The notes beneath the pieces are model-generated. The model was not told the DNA's origin, did no database searches, and saw only the letters and a list, made by a program, of their open reading frames with translations. From Isoperla grammatica (taxonomy: Eukaryota > Arthropoda > Insecta > Plecoptera > Perlodidae), in NCBI GenBank assembly GCA_945910005.1, contig OX246738.1:22453686-22517685 (forward strand): DNA of 64,000 nt, read 5' to 3'. Below, one piece after another: positions 22,666 through 35,093 of this stretch; the first letter of the stretch is position 1; each line of letters opens with the position of its first letter. A program made the position numbers and the translations under genes.

Positions 22666-25340
22666 CTGTAAATCAAAGAAAAAGTATACATTAGACAATA
22701 CTGGAGTGAAGCTCACATTAATTTTGGTAAAGTTCTAAACCGTTAAAAAGTGTCCAAAATCATTTATATTCCCCGACGGAGGCTCGTCAAACAATGAAGG
22801 CCTCTGCTTGTAACTAACAGAGATTCCCTGGATCTAGGGAATTTATAGTTTGTTCACACCTTGCTCACATGTATTGGAACGGATATACATACAATTGCAT
22901 GCAATCTCGAATTCTCTACCGTTCGAATGGCCAACCAAGCTGAATTTGACGTATAATGGTTGCCAATCTCGTAGAGCGCTTTCTTCGCCGTCATTGTCCA
23001 CGAATTGTACGCCTAACTAAATTCGTTCCAAGAAGTTGTTATTGAACAGACATTCACAGCACAATAGCTAGCTAGCCCCACAGACTGAAAGCAACAACAA
23101 AAACATGGCCATACTCTTGAAAACATCTTACACAGAACAGGTCCCAAGATATGGACTAATCTTTTCATTGTAGGTAGTAGGAACACATGATTTATCAACA
23201 ACTTTCTTTATTCCCGAAGGGAAAATCAGACGATGTCGATACTGACAGGTATAAAGGTTACATGTCAGGAAAGGTTATGACAGGTTTAAGCCTTAAGGGT
23301 AAGAACCTTCAAGAAGGGTAGAAAGAAAAGCCGGCGCTCCACGAAATTAGCAACAAGTATAATTATTAGATTAGGATTATCAAACACCATGCAAGAAAGT
23401 TTCTTGTTTTGAGTGTGTGTTTTTAGGCAAGGGGGGATGTGAAAGTTTACAAAACTATGTTTATAACAACATACATTCATAATTATATTATTGGCATATT
23501 TTCTATGTAAAGAAGTGGTAGGTAGGTAGATAGGTCAATTCCTACACCACCGAGTTCTTTGGTACTTGAGTATTTTTTATTTTCTTTCTCTAAAATTGTG
23601 GTTGGTAGTCCATTACAAAGACCTCCCTGAAGGTATGCTCTTCACTTTGTAGACTCAAGATGTCTTGAACTAACAGTGACGGTGGCGTCATGAAATGTAA
23701 TCCATCACTTGGAAAAAGTCTCCGCGAAAGTTTGTTTGTGTAATCCCTAGATGGTGACACTGGCGTCTGTGCGGAACATTCTATCGTCATCCCTTTGAAA
23801 TGTCTCTAAAACCTTCATGAGTTCACATTGTTTCGTTATCCACCGTAATAAGATACTTAGAAAAGACGTTAGTTGTAAAGATATTCAATGCTGGTTAGTG
23901 CATAGTAATAGAATACAGTGCTAAACACATCGACATCAAGAGGTATAGTCTTTATTTGTTTGTACAATTGAAACGGTTGGGTTCGATGCTTTTACTGTGG
24001 TGCGAAGATCCCTATTATTTATACAATACTCTCTGTGTTTTATCTTTGTTTCATACAGTAGAATTCTGGATACTAACATTAAACATATTGTCTTTTAGAT
24101 ACCTCTAGAAATAACAGTAATATAAACGCATTCATGTTAAGAAACGTAGGAAAAAATATACAAAAACATACATTTAAGAAAAAAAATCATAACAAATTAA
24201 CCATGTCATAACTTATTTCTTAAAAAACTCTCTTTAAAGTATAGAACCCAAATGTATTAAGAGTATCCCAGAAATTTCAATCCTGTAAGGTGGATAATAT
24301 CTGAGAAAAAGGTACATGAGTTTCAGAGATTTAACATTGGTAGCATAGATGCAAACGGGTGGCCTTAAATTAAGATCATACAAAACATGATACCGACCGT
24401 GATAAAGAGAAGAATATCTCAACAAGGATTAGAGAAATTACAAACCGCGATCAATCCTTATACGGCGGGAATTCCAATATTAACTATATTATTTTATATG
24501 TCTATAAGTTAAGATAACTTTAAAGATTCTTCTTCATAAAGTAAGGGTTGATAGTTGTCGGTACCGTGTCTTATTATGGGTATGGCTCATTGTTCATTGT
24601 TGAATTAATAATAACAATCTTTATTCGGTCTCTGCAGCCAAAGCTGTTGCCACATGATACAGAATAACATACAATAACCTATATCAAAATGCATAATATT
24701 TCCATTTTTTTGTGCACTTTGCATAATAATACATAAGGTACTCGGAAAGTTATTTTCTACAGGAGCCATTTTAATAAAGCTAAACGGAGAAACGTTGTGA
24801 CGGATGTTTTGCTCATAAAAATTACATTAAAATTCTGAAATGATAGGTGGTGTAGGTATTAATTAGTGTTTTGGTAAAACAAAATATGACAATGTGTCTG
24901 GTTTCCACCTAAAATGCAAAAAACTTTCTTCTTGAAAATTGTCTTTGCTATGATTTTTGCTTTATATTTACAAATAATTCCAAAATGTTGATTCCAATAT
25001 TTAAATGTATGAATAAAAAACGTGTATGCCTCCTATTTTTTGTCTGGCTGTGACGAACACGTTTAAGGGTGACATTTCAGCCCAGTATTCAAATAAGAAA
25101 AGCAAAAGAGGAGCAAACTCATCACCAGATTAAGTCCTAAATACGTTCTTCGCATTAGTTACTTATTTCTAACTTCGCTTTACAAATTAATTTCCTAGAG
25201 ATCATTTGCTGTGAAGTGTAACAAAATACGACCTGTTTGAACGGGTTAAATTAGCACTATAAAAGGGCCTCCGGTCTTCGAACTGGGTTGTCTTCTTTCA
25301 TCTCGTTTGTGCCAACGTAGACCCATCACCAGAGATAACT

Positions 25341-25471
25341 CCCCCCCCCCCCCCCCCCCCCTAGACCGCCCAACATCTCGTAAATTGTAATTGACCTGAT
25401 TGATCTTCTGTTAGTGCGCAGTATTTGAAACGTAAGAATGGGGAAGGGGGGTGGGGGGGGGGGGGGGGGGG
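25341..25471. repeat. Paired poly-C and poly-G runs
   Basis: Twenty-one C (25341-25361) and a G-rich run (25441-25471) stand about 90 bp apart in inverted relation. Comparable runs occur at 4519-4537, 5186-5206, 6508-6528, 11170-11186, 40475-40488, 45501-45517 and 52089-52106. Some belong to transposon ends (4452-5222); most do not. Confidence 0.9.
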
Positions 25472-25944
25472 TTATATTTGGAGATAAAACGTTTCAGTTC
25501 TCTTGAACACCCTAGGGACTTTTCGGCTAAAGAAAACAAGATTTCCTTGTCTACTTTTAAGCTTTTAAGTATGGAAACAATCAACAAAGTAACTGATCCA
25601 ATCTCCAACCAAATACAAAAAATGTATCCCATGCAGAGACCAGTGGTTTTTTCGACTTTTTCCCCAACACATTATAAATGTTTTGGTTATTTCACAACCT
25701 TTATGTTACATTTAAATATTACCAATTTATGTTGAGAAAGTTAAGAGTTGTTATACTCAGGAATGTATTAAAGTGTTGTAAATAGTATGATTTATCTATA
25801 TGTTCAATAAAGTATTATTACTATTAACCCATGAAGAGAAGGTACATGGCCAGTGGAGGCGACCGTAACAGACCCAATGCTTCACAACTAGATTAACCTC
25901 TAGTGACAGTCTATAGACATACAGACACGCTAATTCAACGAACA

Positions 25945-26075
25945 TCAACATATTCATATCGTTCTTTCACACACTTGTAAAAGTAGTATTTCGCTTAGTA
26001 GAGTGCACACGCCTCATTGGTCATTGGTCATGCCCACTGTTCTAGTTAACTAACCGAAGGTAGTAAATTATCCCT
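25945..26075 (+). repeat. Dispersed repeat family 1, copy b
   Basis: Diverged copy of 5770-5905 in the same orientation, sharing CGTTCTTTCA, CGCTTAGTAGAGTGCACA, CCTCATTGG and AGTAAATTATCC. Confidence 0.6.
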
Positions 26076-28475
26076 AATAATGGGCCTATTTCAATTATAG
26101 AAGTAGAAAAATAAGTTGGTACCACTGGACTCGTCTATCACGTAAGCATAAGAACAACGTAAGGAATCGATTACGTTGATTACTTTGGGGCAACTTTACC
26201 ATGACTGTTCCAAGGTTCTTTCTTGCATATTATTAACAAAAACAAACAAAATATCTTCCAACTATGATGCTTTCGTTAAGATTAGCTACAATACATACAA
26301 GAAAGTTATCACATTGCATTTTACTTCTGTGTCGTTGAATCGAGTCTAGGTAGCGAATAGACGACCTGTAAGAATTCCAGAGAAGCACGTGAGTGGTTCA
26401 GGGGTGGGAGAACATACCCCCCCCCCCACTTCCAAGGGTTGGTCTCGTGTGTGGCATGGGAGGGGGGACTCGGGGAAACACACAAACTACTAATGAATTT
26501 ATTAGGATCTCCCCGGGTATTTACGCGCAGTTAATTAAGGCACCGTGGGGTAGGTAGGTATCGTAGGTATTTGCCCACGCGACAACTTTCGCTTTTGTCG
26601 AGGGGATGAAGTTCTGATAACGAAAAGGTTTAATGAAAAAACTTTGTTGATTATATTTGTTTTCCAGTTCTTCATTATTGACACAGTATCCATTTGAAGT
26701 GGTCTGAAGACTCCATCTTCACTTCTTGATGAAAAATTGATCAATGTTGTTTTCATCCGGCTGTATAATCTATAGGCTAAGGATAAGATCGCGAGGGGTA
26801 GATACGTTCTGTCGTGCTTATCCAGCATTTGCTCGTTGTTGTACGCACGAGGCTTGACACACCCTAATGTGCACACAAAGCAAAAGCTTAATTGTTTTAG
26901 TTCTATTGCACTAATCTATGTTAATTAAAGTTTAGTTGTTTATAAAGGAAAATTACGTTTTGCTAAATTATAGCTTCGTTAATTTCTTTGATGAATGCAA
27001 TTAAGAATATACGTGTCTCGAGACAGCCTAACATATTATGCTTTCGTCACAGACGAGCGCTCTAACCGAGCAAGCAAATACCGATCGCTGATTGGTCACG
27101 TGTTCCTCGTCTATGAGAAAAGTATCTTGAAGGTTATCTCAGGACACGTGTTGAGGCTTGAATAAATGTTCGCATTGAAAAGGAAAAGCCTGAAGTGCTG
27201 TGGAGTATGCACGCCGGTTACAAAACTAAACCAATTAGTATTGGCTATATTCGCGTGATATTCGTAGAACAAGAACTACTAAAATCTGTCTAATTAACTT
27301 GCATGAAGTTGTCGTCAAGGATTATGTGATAGTGAAGTGAAGCATGTGACAACTACCAGTCTATCTATAATAGTTGCCTCGGGTATTATTATTACATATT
27401 TATTACATTTATTTATGATAATATCGCAAGTATAATATCGAAGTGATAATATCGCACGTCCGTTGTCAGACGTGGTCACTGGTCAGGGCGCATTCCGTTA
27501 ACGGTTGGTGCAGTCAATGCAGTGGATAATACAATAAAGATATCTGGAAATCTCACCGTGAATATCGTTGAAATAATCCGTGTGGATATGCGACCGTCGC
27601 AGTATAACATAATAACAGCCCTCAACAACTGCGTATCCGCTTGAGCGTCACACTCATCCCCTTATGAGTTCCTGTTAGCTTCCTGTTAACATATGTGCAA
27701 CACTAAAATAAAGTCTATACAAACGTATCCATGCCATTTAATTATCTGTTTTATTCGAAATATTCACACGTTGTTTGTATTAACGTGTCATACCCATTGC
27801 GTGAAATAAAAACAAGAGCACCAATTTATGGTGGGGGAAAAAACGACAGAGAAACTAGAGACTTGTTGCACATTATGTAGAAGAAAATACCTTACATACG
27901 TATACGTATATTTATTCTGTTTTCCTGTTTCCCTTACCGATTCCTGCAAATAATTTGTAACCCTGAAACAGATCTACATTGAATTCCTGTTAGATACCCG
28001 TCCGTCCGTCGTCGTGATGGCCTTCGTTGTCATACACAGCAATTCACACAACAAGGCCTATCTCTATACCCAGGGGTACAATGCCTTAGAACTAGTCAGT
28101 GTTAAATTAAAAGTAAAAAATATCGATTTTCTTTTTTCTAGAAATGGATGCTAAAGCCAAAGGGCTCGCTGCAAAAACCGCGCCAAATTTACGAGTTTTC
28201 CTTATATTTTTAAAGCATTACACAATATTTAAAAAAAGACAAATGAGAATCATGTGAATTCGTAAGAACTTAAAATTGGATTAACACATTTTCAATTATT
28301 GCAATAATTATGGTTGTCGTTAGGGAAGCCATATTACAGAATTAATAAATATAAGGTATTTTACAATATTGTGTAGTGTTCCCAGAATATAACTACCCCT
28401 CCGCTTTTAAATGTTGGATATTTAGGAAGGAATTCCCCTACATAATAGTGTGGTAGATATAATAAGGTCATTCGG

Positions 28476-28550
28476 TGTCAGGAATCGAACACAGGACAGA
28501 TCCTCAACCGAGTATGGACTGTACAACTCGTCACTTCTATCGACACAACA
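28476..28550 (-). repeat. tRNA-like SINE remnant
   Basis: The minus strand reads TGTTCGATTCCTG, a good polymerase III B box, preceded at tRNA spacing by CTCGGTTGAGGATCTGTCC. The A box is not recognisable and there is no acceptor stem. A decayed tRNA-derived SINE is likely. Confidence 0.35.
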
Positions 28551-29094
28551 GGTTTATCAAATGCTTGTCTACAGACAGAGGCAAACAGACATACATAGAC
28601 ACAGTAAACAGACGGATGGACGGTCAAAAGATATAACTCAATAAAACTTGCCCTACTTTACTCGTTATTGATTCTGGTATTGCTTCAACCAACAAGACAC
28701 AAGAAATATTATTCAATTACCTATTGCCATTGGACGTCTGTCTATTGGAGTATGTCTATAAATAAACCACCCGTATAAATAAAATAGTCAGGACGGGATA
28801 CTGCCTGTATGAAACTAGTATTTCAATCATTGATTGCTGTAGATGCTTACATTGTAGAGCTAGGCTATGTATTTTATGGCATTTATAAAAGTGCATTTGG
28901 AGGCGAAGTACATTTTATAGAGTGCTATATATATATCCCTTTAATCATAAAATATAAAATATTTACTTTTATGGTGGAAAACTGAACATTTGGACAAGCT
29001 ACATAGGTATGAGTCATATGCGTGGTACAATTTATTTTCTATAAATAAATAATATTATTCTCAAGCCAACCAACTAGCCAGAATAGATCAAGAC

Positions 29095-29330
29095 AGCCAA
29101 ATAGTTTACTCTTTCTTCGCCGGAATAAGGGTGTAGATCCAAACTACCAAATAGCATACACTTTCTACACCAGTAGCTGGTGTGGATTAAAACGACCGAA
29201 CATTATATAGCGGAATCAGGTGTAAATTCAGAATAACAAAGAGGCTACACATTCTACACCGCGAACAGAAGTGATGCAAACACGAAATAGTCTACACTTT
29301 CTACACGAAGTAGAACTAGTGCAAATGACC
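29095..29330 (+). repeat. Old, degenerate tandem repeat of about 45-50 bp
   Basis: Blocks related to CTACACTTTCTACACC recur at about 29105, 29155, 29245 and 29292, with an intermediate TATATAGCGGAATCAGGTG copy near 29200. Between them lie related 'CAAACTACCAAATAG'-like stretches. Divergence is much higher than in the neighbouring 30-bp array. Confidence 0.55.
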
Positions 29331-29642
29331 GAGCAGCCGCAACCTTCTACTGCGTTTCAGTAATATAATTCCAGCCGGTCAACACTAATAAGTGCGTTCT
29401 GTATGCAAACGTAATCTGAAATGTTTTCAACACTGTTATCGACCGTTCCGACTAAATTTAGACCATACACCGAGCGATGGTCTGTTTTAGTCGGAGTGGC
29501 CACACAGATATCAACAACTACTTTATCGAAAGAGACGCTCTTAGTTTGCAGTCAGTCCTTATTTACTAGCATGGAGTGGCGCCGGCTTGCTTGAAACACA
29601 TAAGCACTTTGGCAGTCATTCAAGTGGCTTACCTGGTGACCT

Positions 29643-31415
29643 GCCAACTGCGCCACCCTCATATGGTCCATGGCCAACTGCGCCACCCTCATATGGTCCA
29701 TGGCCAACTGCGCCACCCTCATATGGTCCATGGCCAACTGCGCCACCCTCATATGGTCCATGGCCAACTGCGCCACCCTCATATGGTCCATGGCCAACTG
29801 CGCCACCCTCATATGGTCCATGGCCAACTGCGCCACCCTCATATGGTCCATGGCCAACTGCACCACCCTCATATGGTCCATGGCCAACTGCGCCACCCTC
29901 ATATGGTCCATGGCCAACCGCGCCACCCTCATATGGTCCATGGCCAACTGCGCCACCCTCTTATGTCCCATGGCCAACTGTGCCACCCTCATATGTCCCA
30001 TGGCCAACTGCGCCACCCTCATATGGTCCAGTGCCAACTGCGCCACTCTCATATGTCCCATGGCCAACTGCGCCACCCTCATATGTCCCATGGCCAACTG
30101 CGCCACCCTCAATGGTCCATGGCCAACTGCGCCACCCTCATATGTCCCATGGCCAACTGCGCCACCCTCATATGTCCCATGGCCAACTGCGCCACCCTCA
30201 TATGGTCCATGGCCAACTGCGCCACCCTCATATGTCCCATGGCCAACTGCGCCACCCTCATATGTCCCATGGCCAACTGCGCCACCCTCATATGGTCCAT
30301 GGCCAACTGCGCCACCCACATATGGTCCATGGCCAACTGCGCCACCCTCATATGGTCCATGGCCAACTGCGCCACCCTCATATATCCCATGGCCAACTGC
30401 GCCACCCTCATATGTCCCATGGCCAACTGCGCCACCCTCATATGGTCCATGGCCAACTGCGCCAGCCTCATATGGTCCATGGCCAACTGCGCCAACCTCA
30501 TATGGTCCATGGCCAACTGCGCCAATCTCATATGGTCCATGGCCAACTGCGCCACCCTCATATGACCCATGGCCAACTGCGCCAACCTCATATGTCCCAT
30601 GGCCAACTGCGCCAACCTCATATGGTCCATGGCCAACTGCGCCAACCCCATATGGTCCATGGCCAACTGCGCCACCCTCATATGTCCCATGACCAACTGC
30701 GCCAACCTCATATGGTCCATGGCCAACTGCGCCACCCTCATATGGTCCATGGCCAACTGCGCCACCCTCATATGGTCCATGGCCAACTGCGCCAGCCTCA
30801 TATGGTCCATGGCCAACTGCGCCAACCTCATATGGTCCATGGCCAACTGCGCCAACCTCATATGGTCCATGGCAACTGCGCCACCCTCATATGTCCCATG
30901 GCCAACTGCGCCACCCTCATATGGTCCATGGCCAACTGCGCCAACCTCATATATCCCATGGCCAACTGCGCCACCCTCATATGGTCCATGGCCAACTGCG
31001 CCATCCTCATATGTCCCATGGCCAACTGCGCCACCCTCATATGTCCCATGGCCAACTGCGCCACCCTCATATGGTCCATGGCCAACTGCGCCACCCTCAT
31101 ATGTCCCATGGCCAACTGCACCACCCTCATATTATGTCCCATGGCCAACTGCGCCAACCTTAACCGCGCCACCCTCATATCTCACATGGCCAACTGTGCT
31201 ACCCTCATATGTCCTATGGCCAACCGCGCCACCCTCATATGTCCCATGGCCAACTGCGCCAACCTCATATGGTCCATGGCCAACTGCGCCACCCTCATAT
31301 GGTCCATGGCCAACTGCGCCATCCTCATATGTCCTATGGCCAACCGCGCCACCCTCTTATGTCCCATGGCCAACTGTGCCAACCCAAAACGCGCCACCCT
31401 CATATGTCCCATTGA
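29643..31415 (+). repeat. 30-bp minisatellite, about 59 copies
   Basis: The unit is TGGCCAACTGCGCCACCCTC followed by ATATGGTCCA, or by a variant with ATATGTCCCA. Because 30 is a multiple of three and the unit has no stop in any forward frame, the array reads as three decapeptide repeats: GPWPTAPPSY, HGQLRHPHMV and MANCATLIWS, plus open minus-strand frames. Single-base deletions at about 30112 and 30872 and a 3-bp gain near 31133 switch the frame without meeting a stop; that is how a 611-codon ORF arises (29587-31422). No splice sites, signal peptide or single conserved frame support a protein, so I call noncoding tandem repeat. Each unit holds the palindromes CCATGG and, mostly, CATATG. Confidence 0.92.
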
Positions 31416-32734
31416 CGAGTAGTGCAATATGTTTTGATATGTTGACGAAAAGTTAGAGCTTGCTCTACTTTCTAGCAATGTTGACGTCATTCAACCAATG
31501 GCTGACCTATATTTTGTCATTTGATCATATCGTTGGGTGTATACTTGTCTTTACCGTTGATTGATAAAGAGTTTGAAGGTAATTGTAAACAAATGCAACG
31601 AGACATGTGTTTTAGGAGGGCATAGACCTCGAGTTACCAAAATACCTTACTAACTAGCTGCGCAGCTGGTTACTAAGGTATTTGGAATTACTGTCACACA
31701 CATCGTCTCTAGCGTTTTGTTTTTCTTTGTTCTCCAGAATGTTTTGAATTTGTTTTGAATTTTACCACGAGTGCTACGAATGTATACATTTAGCTCAGTA
31801 CTTAATCCGATAGGTGGCACTAGTGTGTGCATTGCGCAAAATGTACGGGGGGGGGGCTAAATGTTAATACGCGTAAAATACTAATTGGCATCAACAAGTT
31901 AAGTCAACATTGCGTCAATAAGTTGACCGGGTAACAAGGCGTTTACCTGACCGTCAGCAATATCTCACACTAATCTGACGAAGAGTGGCGCGAACTAAAG
32001 TGGAAAGAGAGTACCAATAATTTTCATGCATTCATATATTATATCCTACTACTACTACTACTTCTTTATGAACAAGCAATGTTAGCTTTGAGTTCACTCG
32101 CTATATTTTACTATTTTCTTCTTCTTCGTCTACCATTGTGCAGCCACAATCATTATCCTTTGTTCATTTCATTAATAACTCACTTACATTGTGTTGACAT
32201 TACTGAATAAAATATACAATCTATTGATTGTCTGTCATCTTTTATTTGTATTTTTGTCAGCGCTGAAGATGGTTGGCTATAGAACTTGTGTTTGGCTCTG
32301 CCCATATATTTCACTAACTAAACAGGCAGATGGGTAGAACGGCATCTAAACAATATATTAACATTAGATGGAACCTAATAGATATCAATGATAATAATTT
32401 TTGTTTATGTCATCCTGGTTCTTGCGTACTACTACTACCGTACTATTTTATACTACTATCTACTAGTACTATTTTATTATACAGTCATAAACGACCTCGC
32501 CCCCTAGCATGATGTAGGTATGAAGGATTACTTCCTTGACGTCAGCGTTCCTCGAGCACTTATAGCTTACATTCCGCTCTTATCAACAACAGGTAGCGCC
32601 AAGAGCCACACAAAACAATCAAGATATAGTGGACGTATGTACTTCATAGGGCGGCGTGGACAAGTTAATGACGTAAGGGGAAGGATTCTCAGTTTATTTT
32701 GTTGCTTGGCTACGTGAAAATGAAGAGTAGTAGA
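31416..32734. other. Noncoding stretch with one hairpin
   Basis: A hairpin at 31637-31686 pairs AAATACCTTACTAAC with GGTTACTAAGGTATTT around a TAGCTGCGCAGCTG core; a related hairpin lies at 39373-39414. The remainder shows no gene. The frames near 32330-32790 have no recognisable domain. Confidence 0.45.
31637..31686. repeat. Hairpin AAATACCTTA / TAAGGTATTT, copy a
   Basis: Inverted arms flank a perfectly palindromic core AGCTGCGCAGCT. The same arm sequences with a different core occur at 39373-39414, suggesting a tiny inverted-repeat family. Confidence 0.6.
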
Positions 32735-32991
32735 CCTGGGCCCAGATTCACAAAAGTGCCTAGTGCTAAGACGTCCTAGTTTAGGCAAATCTTAGTGAAA
32801 TTAATCACGCATATATCGCTCTGCAATGTCCTAAAGATACAATATAGTTATAAAACAACAATTTAACTAATAATATTGTATTTGTGAATGTGCAGTAATA
32901 CCCAAGGATGATTTATCTTGATTTATCTATCTAGGATTTGCCTAACTTAGGACAACTTAGAGTTAGGCATCTTTGTGAATCCAGGCCCTGG
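32735..32991. mobile_element. MITE family C, copy 1 (257 bp)
   Basis: The left end CCTGGGCCCAGATTCACAAA and the reverse complement of the right end (CCAGGGCCTGGATTCACAAA) are terminal inverted repeats; pairing continues inward through CCTAGTTTAGGCAAATC / GGATTTGCCTAACTTAGG. A second copy of the same size and order lies at 42251-42508, which fixes both ends. No target duplication is evident and there is no coding capacity. Confidence 0.85.
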
Positions 32992-33326
32992 ATTCTTAAA
33001 AAGGTTTCTTAAATGGCCTATCAGTTTACTTAGTTCGAGACTAACTTCATACGTTTAACAGTACTAGACCGTGTTTACTGTACACTTCACAACAACTACT
33101 AAGCCTATGTTCTTTGTACATACACAATCACAATATTATGTAGGTCTTTACGGTAACAGCGTGAATGAAAGTATTTTAATATTAAAATATAACCTATTTT
33201 CGGGATAGTTATAGCAATGGGTTAAAGTTATCATTTTCAAAAGAGTAACTCCGAGAAAAACAAATCGTACGAAAAATATAATATAGATTAGGCTATAGTA
33301 CCAGTAAGGATAATACAACGAAATTT

Positions 33327-33393
33327 CACTCGCTCTGGGACTTGAACCCCGATTCTCTACCTTCTGGTCAGTCACCATAACCGAATCCTTGGC
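33327..33393 (-). repeat. tRNA-derived SINE or tRNA pseudogene
   Basis: The minus strand contains GGTTATGGTGACTGACC (A-box-like) and, at tRNA spacing, GAATCGGGGTTCAAGTCCC with the B box GGTTCAAGTCC. The T-arm stem is good, but no 7-bp acceptor stem closes the structure. I favour a tRNA-derived SINE head. Confidence 0.45.
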
Positions 33394-34246
33394 CTTGGGT
33401 TACTTATAGAGGTCTATAGCAGTTGGGGTGCCTTGCCAATATCACAGCTGGTGGTTCTCCCTCTCCAAGGACGAAGCCATGTGGGAGATGGGGATGCGTG
33501 TGACGGATGTATCACTTCTTCGCGTCGTGTAGGCTGCGGTAACATGACGAGAGCCAGGGGATTATTGTCTCTTTTATCACCTCCTCTACCCTCTATTATC
33601 TGCGATTTTTTTATTATATGGTAGATATATTTAATTTCTATATGCGAATAAATTCAGAACGAAATTAGAGTGAATTTATCTCATTAACTATAGTCATTAT
33701 ATGGTTCATTTGCCGTTCTTTATTATACGAAAAATAACTTGGTTATTAATTTTTAATAATAATAATAATTATTATTATTATTATTATTATTATAATTTAC
33801 ATATACACGTATAACGCATATAATTGACGAAAGAGTTTGGACTGACAAATATTTGCCTTGAAGTATCACTCGTCCATCTTTTTGTAATCATACGTATTCG
33901 ATTTTTGTAATTGGGGCACTCGTATCACTGGTTCAGTCACAACATGCGGATTATCTAGCCGTGACGTAATTTCGAGTTTTATATTTTTGCGTTTGAAAGT
34001 GTATATTTTTCACAACTCCAAGGTACATATTTAATATTTTAATTGTAAATTTATATTGGCATTATGAATTAGTATCTTTATGAAATAATATATTTACCAG
34101 GTAATGGCTATTTTAAGTATTCACCAAAACCACAATTCTATGGCCTGGAAACTTTAATAAATAATGTAACTGTACAGTATTAAGATACAAACTTTTAAAG
34201 GGTAGTTTTAGATTGGTATTATAGTCAAGAATGTATGATAAACACT
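33394..34246. other. AT-rich noncoding stretch
   Basis: A nearly palindromic (TAA)n(TTA)n tract lies at about 33757-33795. Nothing gene-like is seen. Confidence 0.5.
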
Positions 34247-34993
34247 AGGAAAACGCTCTGTTTGACGCGTTGATAAGCGAGCGCGTCAATATCTACGAAC
34301 TTTCTTTCGAAAAGTTTTCAATGCTTATACGAACAACAATTAACAACAATTCAAGAATGCGCATTACAATTATTTCCATGGCTATTATACTTTCCGACAT
34401 TGTTGTATGCAGTGCAATGTGCGTTGCTAAGAATTTTCGTGGTCATGTTTTCAACACGGTCCGCCACCGTTACTAACACTTATTGACAGCAATAGAAATG
34501 TAATTTCTGCCTCTTATACGTATCGGATCGCGTTTACATTAGTATATTCGTAACCGGACAACAATTTACTATAAGATAGCTACCTCACATTTTGCCGTAA
34601 CTGCGTTTTAGAAAAATATTTTCGAGTAACTTTCGTGTAACTTTGCTAATATTTATCAGATCGCCATTACATTAACATATTCGTGACCGGAAAAATCTGT
34701 AGAAAAATCTGGCTATCTCACATTTTGCCGCCATTTTGTTTCAGAAAAATATTTTGCAGTAACTATGGTGTAACTTTGTAACTTTTCAAACGATTTTGCC
34801 TCAAAACTATACACCTTCAATCCACATCAAGGCTTGTGGATGGTCCAAATTTCAAGTTGATCGGACTTTCCGTTCGACCGCTATCGACAGACATAAAAAA
34901 AAAAAAAACAAAAAAAAAAAAAAACAAAAAAAAAACAAAAACAGAACGAAGTGCCATAAGAGTCAAGTGGAAACGCTCGCTTCGCTCGCTTAA
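34247..34993 (+). repeat. 750-bp dispersed repeat (family D), copy A
   Basis: It begins TAGGAAAACGCTCTGTTTGA and ends AACGCTCGCTTCGCTCGCTT. Within the first 40 bp TTGACGCG and CGCGTCAA can pair. Near the 3' end is an A-rich tract interrupted by C (about 34893-34941). This copy carries the micro-ORF at 34357-34476. Class unknown: it has no reverse transcriptase and no clean terminal inverted repeats; a nonautonomous retroelement or Helitron-like repeat are possibilities. Confidence 0.8.
34357..34476 (+). CDS. Micro-ORF with hydrophobic leader inside repeat copy A
   Basis: The frame starts M-R-I-T-I-I-S-M-A-I-I-L-S-D-I-V-V-C-S-A and ends in R-H-R-Y followed by TAA. Compared with copies C and D it lacks 9 nt near its start, an in-frame change. 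The leader looks like a signal peptide, with a short Cys-containing tail (C-S-A-M-C-V-A-K). I do not recognise the peptide. Expression is unproven, and the frame may simply be carried by the repeat. Confidence 0.25.
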   Translation: MRITIISMAIILSDIVVCSAMCVAKNFRGHVFNTVRHRY

Positions 34994-34995
34994 CA

Positions 34996-35093
34996 AGGAA
35001 AACGCTCTGTTTGACGCGTTGATAAGCGAGCGCGTCAATATCTACGAACTTTCTGGCGAAAAGTTTTCAACGCTAATACGAACAACAATTAAC
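34996..35093 (+). repeat. Family D, truncated copy A'
   Basis: Only the first 98 bp of the repeat are present (AGGAAAACGCTC to CAACAATTAAC), directly followed by copy B. The junction shares TTAAC with the end of copy A, suggesting slippage or unequal exchange. Confidence 0.85.

Larger units (their letters stand above)
22668..29094. other. Noncoding, intron-like stretch
   Basis: It lies upstream (minus-strand sense) of the exon at 22463-22665 and is probably intron or 5' flank. It holds a dispersed-repeat copy at 25945-26075, runs of 21 C (25341-25361) and about 18 G (25452-25470), a GGTA tract near 23518-23532 and a TA tract near 28930. The 113-codon minus frame at 26535-26876 has no recognisable feature. 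Confidence 0.45.

Noticed and set aside
26535..26876. 113-codon minus ORF
   Set aside because: No recognisable motif; AT-rich like its surroundings.
29587..31422. 611-codon ORF reading as a G-P-W-P-T-A-P-P-S-Y repeat protein (adhesive-like)
   Set aside because: All forward frames are open because the 30-bp unit lacks stops; the ORF survives two single-base deletions by switching between unrelated decapeptides. No signal peptide or splice sites support it.
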